Assembly: GCA_964411065.1 (NCBI GenBank) | Contig: CAYPJO010000083.1 | Location: forward strand, 1-7,363 | Direction: 5' to 3' | Length of the DNA: 7,363 nt | Source of the DNA: DYHD01 sp964411065 | GTDB taxonomy: Bacteria; Nitrospirota; Thermodesulfovibrionia; Thermodesulfovibrionales; Dissulfurispiraceae | Part shown: positions 1 through 4,720 of the stretch, piece after piece | How the letters are laid out: each line of letters begins with the position of its first letter | Position numbering within the stretch: position 1 is the first letter of the stretch | Translations under genes and position numbers: made by a program | Notes under the pieces: generated by a model | Told to the model about the DNA's origin: nothing | What the model saw: only the letters and a program-made list of their open reading frames with translations | Database searches by the model: none

Positions 1-3
1 TTT

Positions 4-32
4 TTGACAAGTTCCCCAATATAAGACATTAT
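4..32 (+). promoter_or_regulatory. Candidate sigma-70 promoter upstream of the lipoprotein gene
   Basis: A perfect -35 hexamer TTGACA (4-9) is followed after 17 bp by CATTAT (27-32), a 4/6 match to the -10 consensus. Transcription would start near 39 and leave a leader of about 130 nt before the GTG start at 170. A second weaker pair, TTGATA (75-80) and TAATAA (98-103), also spaced 17 bp, would give a leader of about 60 nt. The region is very AT-rich, so -10 matches are expected by chance. The perfect -35 is the main support. Confidence 0.4.
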
Positions 33-58
33 CGATTTGACGTTACCCAAAAGATTTT

Positions 59-117
59 TTACTTGATTTATTACTTGATAAAAATTAATATATATGTTAA
101 TAATTGAATTACTTGTA
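59..117 (+). repeat. Three ATTACTTG-type short repeats in the leader
   Basis: TTACTTGAT occurs at 59-67 and again at 71-79, exactly 12 bp apart, and TTACTTG recurs at 109-115 (ATTACTTG at 72-77 context and 108-115). Between them lies a near-perfect AT-rich palindrome at 84-101 with one mismatched pair. Repeats one helical turn apart in front of a gene are a common form of regulator binding site, but here the AT bias makes chance similarity a real alternative. Confidence 0.3.
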
Positions 118-152
118 AACTTTAAGATCTTTTGACTATTAATCTAAAATGG

Positions 153-162
153 AAGGAGGTGA
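153..162 (+). promoter_or_regulatory. Strong Shine-Dalgarno deciding the GTG start at 170
   Basis: AAGGAGGTGA is a full 10-nt complement to the 16S rRNA 3' end and lies 7 nt before GTG at 170. An in-frame ATG at 149 lies upstream of this site, and its codons would run through the Shine-Dalgarno itself, so it is not the real start. The same 10-mer precedes the gene at 2152. Confidence 0.85.
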
Positions 163-169
163 ACAAAGA

Positions 170-370
170 GTGAAAAAGCTTTTAGCAGTAATTCTTTCAT
201 TAATGCTTTTGGCAGCTTTTACAGTAGGTTGTAAGAAGGCTGAGCCACCAAAACCACCAGAACCACCAAAGCCAGCTGAGGCACCAAAACCGCCAGAGCC
301 AGCAAAGCCAGCTGAGGTAAAACCGGGTGATAAACCACCTGAGCCAAAACCAGAACCGCCTAAGAAGTAA
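170..370 (+). CDS. Small Pro/Lys/Glu-rich lipoprotein
   Basis: The 66-aa product has a short basic N-terminus (MKKLL), a hydrophobic stretch to about residue 17, and a lipobox-like TVGC with the lipidated cysteine at residue 21, so it should be a membrane-anchored lipoprotein. Threonine at -3 is less usual than leucine but tolerated. The mature part is about 45 residues of almost only Pro, Lys, Glu and Ala, in units such as KPPEP and KPAE, ending in Lys-Lys. The DNA word CAAAGCCAGCTGAGG occurs at 267-281 and 303-317, exactly 36 bp (12 codons) apart, so the tract grew in part by duplication. No folded domain is visible. The charge-alternating proline tract recalls the periplasm-spanning segment of TonB, so a rigid tether or spacer is an inference. 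The GTG start is chosen from its Shine-Dalgarno. The gene appears monocistronic, followed by a perfect hairpin. Confidence 0.8.
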   Translation: MKKLLAVILSLMLLAAFTVGCKKAEPPKPPEPPKPAEAPKPPEPAKPAEVKPGDKPPEPKPEPPKK

Positions 371-371
371 A

Positions 372-419
372 TTTAATATCGCCACGAGAGTTCTAAAAAA
401 CTCTCGTGGCGATATTAAA
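372..419 (+). terminator. Perfect 21-bp hairpin just after the lipoprotein gene
   Basis: The arms 372-392 and 399-419 are perfectly complementary over 21 bp, with a 6-nt loop (CTAAAA). The stem has a GC-rich core (CGCCACGAGAG) and AT-rich ends, and it begins 2 nt after the stop codon. The position fits a transcript 3' end. No T-tract follows on either strand, so it is not a standard intrinsic terminator. It could be a 3'-end stabiliser, a factor-dependent terminator, or a DNA binding site. Confidence 0.55.
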
Positions 420-893
420 ACAATAAAGACACGATTTAAAAGATTCAAGATCTCTGTTCAAAAGCATATCCTATCTTTATGTAAATACAAATCTCAAAGA
501 AGTATCAAAATACGATTGTCTGCCTTAGAAGTTTTTTAAAGAATGAAGTTGCTTAACAAAGACTTAATATTTAGACTAAGGATTGTTTTGCTCGGTATAT
601 ATTCTTGAATCGAATCTGACGATTGAAATGGGCAACCTGTAAGAGTAAAATGGAGGTTGCTAACTTCTATTTAGAAGGCTGAGGCTTATTAACTCTTACA
701 AATTTTGATGCTAAATTTGACTCCTGACATGAGATCATAAAAATTCTAATATCATCAAAAATGGATGAAGACGAGAATTCACTGTTTCTATAGCTTCCTA
801 CCAGCAAATTTGGGGAGAGTATTTGGTACCACGAATGAAAATAATAATTAGATAATCTTAAAAGTTTCCTTAGATGCCTTTGAAATTTAGAGA
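420..893. other. Long non-coding stretch with no convincing gene
   Basis: This stretch of nearly 475 bp, between the hairpin and the 3' end of the HD-GYP gene, has no reading frame with both a plausible ribosome site and a sensible composition. A short plus-strand frame reaching 539 overlaps the lipoprotein gene and runs through the hairpin, so it is not credible. I see no tRNA fold and no obvious intrinsic terminator for the HD-GYP gene, only T-rich sequence past its stop. Several inverted repeats cluster at 608-760 and are described separately. Confidence 0.6.
632..700 (+). other. Cluster of interleaved inverted repeats, possible structured RNA
   Basis: GCAACCT (632-638) pairs with AGGTTGC (654-660). 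The loop between them contains GTAAGAGT (639-646), which pairs with ACTCTTAC (692-699). The two helices interleave and together would form a pseudoknot. A small hairpin, CTTCT/AGAAG (664-668/673-677), sits between them. Flanking short pairs are AATCG/CGATT (608-612/620-624), CAAATTT/AAATTTG (699-705/713-719) and TTTTGATG/CATCAAAA (703-710/753-760). I recognise no known RNA family. In AT-rich DNA some of these pairs are expected by chance. No promoter has been established for such a transcript. Confidence 0.25.
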
Positions 894-1979
894 TTAGCCC
901 TTATTAGCTTCATAAATCTCTTTGAATACATTGGCAATCTTAGAAAAAGCATCTAAAACAGCTGGATCAAAATGGGTTGGTTTCGTTCTCCTATCTCCCT
1001 CAGTGAGGATTTTAAAAGCTTCTTCATGGCTAAAAGCTCTTTTATAAGTTCTAAAACTCCTTAAAGCATCATATTGATCACATAATATTATAATTCTACC
1101 TTCAACAGGAATCTCCTCACCCTTTAAACCATAGGGGTACCCTGATCCATCCCATCTCTCATGATGGGTTAAAGCTATTGAAGCTGCCATCTGTAGCAAC
1201 TTGAGATTAGAACCTGAAAGTATCTTCTCTCCAACTATAGTGTGAGTCTTCATAATATCCCATTCATTATCCGTTAAAGGACCTCTTTTAAGGAGTATCT
1301 GATCAGGTATTGCGATTTTACCAATGTCATGAAGTTTGCTTGCTAAAGTTATATTTTCTACAAAGTCACTATCAAAGTTCATAGCTTCAGCAATTTTATT
1401 TGCATAAAAACTGATTCTTGAAAAATGGGGAGCAGAATCTGTATCTCTAAACTCAGCAACAGTAGCAAGGCGTTGTATGATCTCCTTACTCAAAATTCTC
1501 AGTTCCTTAAGAGTTTTAGCTAATGCTTCTGTTTTATGTCGAATAGCATTCTCAAGCATTGATTTATAGTGCCTTTCAGCTTGCAAAAGTTTCAAATGTT
1601 TAAGTGCCCTCTTTATGCTACTTAGAAAATATTCAGGGGCAAAGGGTTTACATACAAAATCAAAGGCACCCCTTTTGATAGCTTCTATAGCGATATCGAC
1701 TTGGGCATATGCTGTAATTAAAATTACAGGGATGTCGGGGTTGATATCATGTATTTTAGATAGAAAATCAATACCTGAAATTTCAGGCATCTTAATATCC
1801 GTAACGACAATATCGAAGTGGTCCCTCTTAAATAGATTTAATGCATCAATAGGATTATTTGCTGTAATAGTTCTATAGCCCGACATACTTAAAAGTTCTT
1901 TTAGATAATCAAGAACGAACTCATCATCATCAATAATAAGAATTGAAATATTAATATCACCAATATTTTCGAAATCCAT
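894..1979 (-). CDS. Response regulator with HD-GYP cyclic-di-GMP phosphodiesterase domain
   Basis: The 361-aa product joins an N-terminal receiver domain to a C-terminal HD-GYP domain, a family that hydrolyses cyclic-di-GMP. The receiver (about residues 10-125) has the acidic cluster DDD at 17-19, phospho-acceptor Asp61 in TDIKMP, Thr89 and Lys111. A predicted helical linker follows (about 125-170). The HD-GYP domain shows His185, the HD pair 217-218 in HDIGK, His246, HH at 272-273, the DGSGYP signature and Asp301, so the metal ligands look intact. Two signature positions differ from the usual consensus: DQYDA for DVYDA and RTYK for RPYK. It should act in the cytoplasm, lowering c-di-GMP when phosphorylated by an unlinked kinase; no kinase lies nearby. 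The start is ATG at 1979; an in-frame TTG at 1994 would add five residues. Neither has a visible Shine-Dalgarno. It is transcribed divergently from the periplasmic gene at 2152. Confidence 0.92.
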   Translation of the reverse strand: MDFENIGDINISILIIDDDEFVLDYLKELLSMSGYRTITANNPIDALNLFKRDHFDIVVTDIKMPEISGIDFLSKIHDINPDIPVILITAYAQVDIAIEAIKRGAFDFVCKPFAPEYFLSSIKRALKHLKLLQAERHYKSMLENAIRHKTEALAKTLKELRILSKEIIQRLATVAEFRDTDSAPHFSRISFYANKIAEAMNFDSDFVENITLASKLHDIGKIAIPDQILLKRGPLTDNEWDIMKTHTIVGEKILSGSNLKLLQMAASIALTHHERWDGSGYPYGLKGEEIPVEGRIIILCDQYDALRSFRTYKRAFSHEEAFKILTEGDRRTKPTHFDPAVLDAFSKIANVFKEIYEANKG

Positions 1980-2007
1980 CAGTAAAAACCGCAAAAATTA
2001 CACAAAC

Positions 2008-2024
2008 AATGCAATAATTGCATT
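2008..2024. promoter_or_regulatory. 17-bp perfect palindrome, candidate operator
   Basis: AATGCAAT (2008-2015), a one-base centre and ATTGCATT (2017-2024) form a perfect inverted repeat in the divergent intergenic region. It is about 28 bp upstream of the HD-GYP ATG and about 43 bp upstream of the -35 of the plus-strand promoter. The half-site AATTGCA (2016-2022) recurs at 2095-2101, close to the predicted start of the plus-strand transcript. The form suits a dimeric helix-turn-helix regulator; its identity is unknown. Confidence 0.4.
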
Positions 2025-2066
2025 TTTATCAATACTTTATCTCCCCAATTAAGGCTCAAAAACTTT

Positions 2067-2094
2067 TTGAAATAAATTCTGGATCTGGTATGTT
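2067..2094 (+). promoter_or_regulatory. Extended -10 sigma-70 promoter for the Spy/ZraP-like gene
   Basis: TTGAAA (2067-2072, 5/6 match) is followed after 16 bp by TATGTT (2089-2094, 4/6), directly preceded by TGG (2086-2088), an extended -10 element. Transcription would start near 2100, giving a leader of about 50 nt that contains the strong Shine-Dalgarno at 2137-2146. Confidence 0.5.
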
Positions 2095-2136
2095 AATTGC
2101 AAATAGTTATTAGAGTTCAGGGAAATTATAACACAA

Positions 2137-2146
2137 AAGGAGGTGA
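2137..2146 (+). promoter_or_regulatory. Strong Shine-Dalgarno deciding the ATG start at 2152
   Basis: AAGGAGGTGA lies 5 nt before ATG at 2152 and is identical to the site before the lipoprotein gene. An in-frame GTG at 2143 is part of this Shine-Dalgarno and is therefore not the start. Confidence 0.85.
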
Positions 2147-2151
2147 AAAGC

Positions 2152-2562
2152 ATGAAGAAATATATTAGTCTCATAATGTGCCTTGCTGTAATACTGTCTC
2201 TGACAACTTATGCTTTCGCTTTTGGTCCTGGTTTTGGATGGGGTGGAGGTGGAGGATTCTGCTGGCTTGGTAACATACCACCTGAGCAAACTCAAAAATA
2301 CACAGACTTTCAAAAGCAAATACTACCACTGAGGCAAAAAATGATTGAACTCAAGACTGACTTGGCAACCCTCTATTCACAAGCAAATCCTGATTGGAAT
2401 GCAATAGCTTCTAAACAGAAAGAGATTGTCGATCTAAGGATAGAAATTCAAAAGAGAGCTTACACAGCTGGTCTTTCATTAAGACCATTTTATATGCAAA
2501 ATGTGAAAGGTAAGATGGGGATGAGAAACTGTGCAATGGCTCCTGCATGCAGAATGATATAA
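2152..2562 (+). CDS. Spy/CpxP/ZraP-like periplasmic stress or metal-sensing protein
   Basis: The 136-aa product starts with a clear Sec signal peptide ending Ala-Phe-Ala at 21-23, so the mature protein should be periplasmic. It opens with a Gly/aromatic segment (about 24-36) containing a run of five glycines, then Cys37. A long helical region follows (about 44-105) in the LTxxQ-type arrangement: PPEQ at 43-46, LRQKM at 60-64, a PDW turn at 80-82, and KQKEIVDLR at 88-96, which resembles the ZraP segment after its own SPD turn. The C-terminal tail is rich in Met and Cys (Met122, Met124, Cys127, Met129, Cys133, Met135). Family members are periplasmic chaperones or metal-binding partners of envelope stress systems. 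The tail suggests a soft-metal or redox role, but that is inference. Length is normal for the family. The closest named family member cannot be told by eye. Confidence 0.75.
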   Translation: MKKYISLIMCLAVILSLTTYAFAFGPGFGWGGGGGFCWLGNIPPEQTQKYTDFQKQILPLRQKMIELKTDLATLYSQANPDWNAIASKQKEIVDLRIEIQKRAYTAGLSLRPFYMQNVKGKMGMRNCAMAPACRMI

Positions 2563-2602
2563 GGGTGAGTGAATTAAATCTCGATGTTAGCTCTAAAAAT
2601 TT

Positions 2603-2644
2603 AAAGATATGGGGCGGTCTTAAAGTGACTGCCCTATTATCTTT
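2603..2644 (+). terminator. Hairpin terminator or attenuator after the Spy/ZraP-like gene
   Basis: GGGCGGTC (2612-2619) pairs with GACTGCCC (2627-2634), with one G-U pair and a 7-nt loop. The stem extends outward through AAAGATA (2603-2609) and TATCTTT (2638-2644) with a single bulge. The pyrimidine-rich 3' arm ends in TCTTTTA, a weak T-tract. It lies 40 nt after the stop and 46 nt before the next start, so it may end the first transcript or allow partial read-through. Confidence 0.6.
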
Positions 2645-2689
2645 TATGCTAAAATAAAAAACAATCGAGCACAAAAGGATCGTTAAAAG

Positions 2690-3094
2690 TTGAAAATAAT
2701 TTTAACTTTTCTATTTGCATTTATATTATTAACTCATAATTCTTTTGCTCAGTATGATCTTTCTGAGTTTTATGATGAAAATACAGAGGTTACTATTTCC
2801 GGAGAGATCATAGAAGTCCTTGCTCCCAAAAGAGGACCTTTGCTCCTTAAAATAAAACCTAATAAAAGGGAATATTTTATAGTAACAGCACCACTATGGT
2901 TTCTTAAACAGCAGGACGTTGTTTTTAATCAAGGAATCTTTATTGAAGTTAAAGGCTCAAAATTTTTTAGTAGAGAGGGAAATGTATACATAATAGGGAA
3001 AGAATTAAGGTTAGATCAAGATGGAAAAAGAATAATTCTTAGGGATATTCACTCAAGACCTCTCTGGAGAGGTCAAGGAATGAACAAAAGATAA
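2690..3094 (+). CDS. Small exported protein, probable bacterial OB-fold (YgiW/YdeI-like)
   Basis: The 134-aa product has a Sec signal peptide: Lys2, a hydrophobic core at 3-15 and a Ser-Phe-Ala cleavage site at 18-20, giving a mature periplasmic protein of about 114 residues. The mature part looks mostly beta: VTISGEIIEVLAP (about 34-46), then a strand and turn rich in Lys-Arg, YFIVTAP, a helix-like WFLKQQD, IFIEVKGSKFF and NVYIIGKELRL. A TISGEI-type first strand followed by a 'special treatment/ligand' loop and a V-KG-K strand is the layout of the periplasmic OB-fold group, though I am inferring the fold from pattern only. The start is TTG with AAGGAT (2675-2680) 9 nt upstream. It follows the Spy-like gene on the same strand across a hairpin, which suggests a linked envelope-stress role. 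It ends 2 bp from a convergent gene. Confidence 0.6.
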   Translation: MKIILTFLFAFILLTHNSFAQYDLSEFYDENTEVTISGEIIEVLAPKRGPLLLKIKPNKREYFIVTAPLWFLKQQDVVFNQGIFIEVKGSKFFSREGNVYIIGKELRLDQDGKRIILRDIHSRPLWRGQGMNKR

Positions 3095-3096
3095 AT

Positions 3097-3363
3097 CTAC
3101 GATTTCTGCAACTCGTGAAAAGCCCTAATTTTGGAAGCAAGCTCTCTAATAGCATCTGTAAGCGACATTCCCTGTTCCATCCTTCTCCTGATAAACTCAG
3201 CTTTCGTTAACTCGTTAATGATATATTCATTATCTCCCTGTAAACCACAGAGATTAGTTCCTTTTTTGATTTGCTCTTCTATACAAGCTTCTAACTGTTC
3301 AAAAGTGAACTTATTTGCGAGCTCCTTGATCTCTCTTATGTTTATATGCCCCTCTTGTGCCAT
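3097..3363 (-). CDS. Uncharacterised 88-aa helical protein
   Basis: I do not recognise this protein. It is 88 residues with no signal peptide or membrane segment, so it should be cytoplasmic. It looks almost entirely helical: REIKELANKF (10-19), FEQLEACIEEQIKKG (21-35), a short loop with LCGLQGD (38-44), then EYIINELTKAEFIRRRMEQGM (46-66) and a last helix SLTDAIRELASKIRAFHELQ (67-86). Cys27 and Cys39 are the only cysteines. Balanced charge and regular amphipathic spacing argue that it is a real protein. The start is ATG at 3363; no good Shine-Dalgarno is visible. It stands alone, convergent with the OB-fold gene (2-bp gap) and divergent from the MFS gene. A small regulatory or adaptor role is possible but unsupported. 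Confidence 0.65.
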   Translation of the reverse strand: MAQEGHINIREIKELANKFTFEQLEACIEEQIKKGTNLCGLQGDNEYIINELTKAEFIRRRMEQGMSLTDAIRELASKIRAFHELQKS

Positions 3364-3411
3364 ATTGAGCTAAAAAGCACCTAAATAGGCTATCATAAAA
3401 AATACATAAAA

Positions 3412-3417
3412 AGTATA
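3412..3417 (-). promoter_or_regulatory. Candidate extended -10 for the 88-aa protein gene
   Basis: On the minus strand TATACT (5/6 match) is preceded by TGG, an extended -10 element. A -35-like TTTACA lies 19 bp upstream, a long but possible spacing. The transcript would start near 3405, leaving a leader of about 40 nt. Confidence 0.4.
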
Positions 3418-3500
3418 CCATATTTTTCAACTAACCTGTAAATCCGTTTTTTAATCTCTGAAGTCCTTAAAATTAATTCAGCATCTCTACATCGAATAAG

Positions 3501-3506
3501 TATAAT
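3501..3506 (+). promoter_or_regulatory. Perfect -10 hexamer 5 nt before the MFS start codon
   Basis: TATAAT at 3501-3506 matches the -10 consensus fully, and the ATG begins at 3512. A start 6-7 nt downstream of the hexamer would fall on or beside the A of the ATG, giving a leaderless or nearly leaderless mRNA. The -35 region is poor (TTCAGC at 3477-3482, 18-bp spacing). No Shine-Dalgarno is present. The hexamer could be chance in AT-rich DNA. Confidence 0.35.
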
Positions 3507-3511
3507 AAATT

Positions 3512-4717
3512 ATGAAAAATCGTTGTAGATTTTCAGCCCTATATTTAAGAGATTTTAGAGTTTTTTGGCTTTCACAACTACTATCACTATCTGGAACATG
3601 GATGCATGCTACAGCTCAAAGTTGGCTTGTATATCTCTTAACTAAGTCGCCCTTTTATTTGGGTTTAATAGCAGCTCTATCAGCTTTTCCTATCCTTTTT
3701 TTTACGCTAATTGGGGGGATGGTAGCTGACAGACTTCCTAAAAGGAACATACTCATAGTTACTCAAATATTATCTATTATCCCTGCTTTATCTATTGGAA
3801 TACTGATAGATATGGAATTAGTAAAGATCTGGCACATATGTTTCCTTGCATTCTTTTTAGGGTTAGTCAATGCCTTTGATGTTCCAGCAAGACATGCTCT
3901 TGTTGGAGAACTGGTAGGCAAGGCTGATATAACAAATGCAGTAGCTCTCAATTCAGTGGCATTCAATGGTGCAAGAATAGCAGGACCTCTTATTGCTGGT
4001 TTTGTTATGACTATGGTTAGTTTGCAGATGTGCTTTTACATTAACGCACTCACTTTTATCCCTGTAATTATTGCTCTTTTTAGCATAAAATCAAAAGGAG
4101 TCTCCCGTGTTCAAAAGGAGGGCTATTTAATAGATATAAAAGATGCCTGGCGATTCATAATTCAAAAAGGAACGGTTCTCTCAACCATGCTACTGATAGC
4201 TATCTTTAGCCTTTTTGGTATTCCTTATATAACACTGCTTCCAATTATAGCTAATGAGATACTAATGGTAGGTGCCAGAGAATTTAGCATTCTTTTAGCT
4301 TGCGTTGGAGTTGGGTCGCTATCTGCTGCACTTTCTATTGCCTATCGTGGAGAAATTGTTCAAAAAGAAAGGTACCTAAAGGTATCAGCAATGCTCTTCA
4401 CATCCTCACTAACTGGTTTAGCTAATGTAGACAATTTCTTTATCTCTTGTTTATTAATAGTCTTAGCTGGCTTTGGTTTCACCAGCTTTTTAGCAACTTC
4501 TAATATCTTTATACAACACATAGTACCCGACTCCTTAAGGGGCAGAGTTATGAGCTTTTATACTCTTGTATTTTTAGGGTTTCTCCCTATTGGTAATTCT
4601 ATTACAGGGTATACAGCAAATCTTATAGGAACTCAAATGACTTTAAAGATATTTGCTCTATTCTGCCTTTGTTGTAGTATAATATTCACTCTAAAAACAA
4701 AACTCGATGAAACTTAA
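3512..4717 (+). CDS. MFS exporter of the EntS/MFS_3 type
   Basis: The 401-aa product is a polytopic inner-membrane transporter with about 12 hydrophobic segments. The N-terminus (DFRVFWLSQLLSLSGTWM, 14-31) is typical of EntS-like exporters. The MFS motif A follows at 68-78, GGMVADRLPKR, between segments 2 and 3. Other family blocks are NAFDVPARHALVGELV (120-135) and NGARIAGP (152-159). The second half has the RGRVMSFYTL block (in the region coded by about 4540-4565). Relatives export siderophores, macrolides or other small hydrophobic molecules by proton antiport; the substrate here cannot be told from sequence. Length is normal and the frame is intact. No TetR or MarR regulator is adjacent. 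tsaB follows after 3 nt, so the two are probably cotranscribed. There is no visible Shine-Dalgarno; the start is supported by family N-terminal length. Confidence 0.9.
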   Translation: MKNRCRFSALYLRDFRVFWLSQLLSLSGTWMHATAQSWLVYLLTKSPFYLGLIAALSAFPILFFTLIGGMVADRLPKRNILIVTQILSIIPALSIGILIDMELVKIWHICFLAFFLGLVNAFDVPARHALVGELVGKADITNAVALNSVAFNGARIAGPLIAGFVMTMVSLQMCFYINALTFIPVIIALFSIKSKGVSRVQKEGYLIDIKDAWRFIIQKGTVLSTMLLIAIFSLFGIPYITLLPIIANEILMVGAREFSILLACVGVGSLSAALSIAYRGEIVQKERYLKVSAMLFTSSLTGLANVDNFFISCLLIVLAGFGFTSFLATSNIFIQHIVPDSLRGRVMSFYTLVFLGFLPIGNSITGYTANLIGTQMTLKIFALFCLCCSIIFTLKTKLDET

Positions 4718-4720
4718 GAA

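Noticed and set aside
200..448. A minus-strand frame rich in Trp, Phe and Leu opposite the lipoprotein gene.
   Set aside because: The Trp/Phe/Leu richness is simply the reverse complement of Pro and Lys codons; there is no ribosome site.
327..539. A 70-codon plus-strand frame running across the end of the lipoprotein gene and the hairpin.
   Set aside because: It has no ribosome site, overlaps a better gene, reads through the 21-bp inverted repeat and has a composition typical of random AT-rich DNA.
600..630. A TTGAATCGAATC-like string resembling a tRNA T-loop.
   Set aside because: No acceptor stem, D-arm or anticodon arm can be placed around it.
761..793. A short ATG frame of ten codons, MDEDENSLFL.
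   Set aside because: It has no Shine-Dalgarno and is too short to support as a gene.
1977..1994. TTG at 1994 as the start of the HD-GYP gene.
   Set aside because: ATG at 1979 lies five codons in, still well before the receiver domain, and neither has a Shine-Dalgarno; ATG is the more likely start.
3057..3074. Inverted repeat GACCTCTC/GAGAGGTC near the end of the OB-fold-like gene, considered as a terminator.
   Set aside because: It lies inside the coding sequence with no T-tract after it on either strand; kept only as a note.
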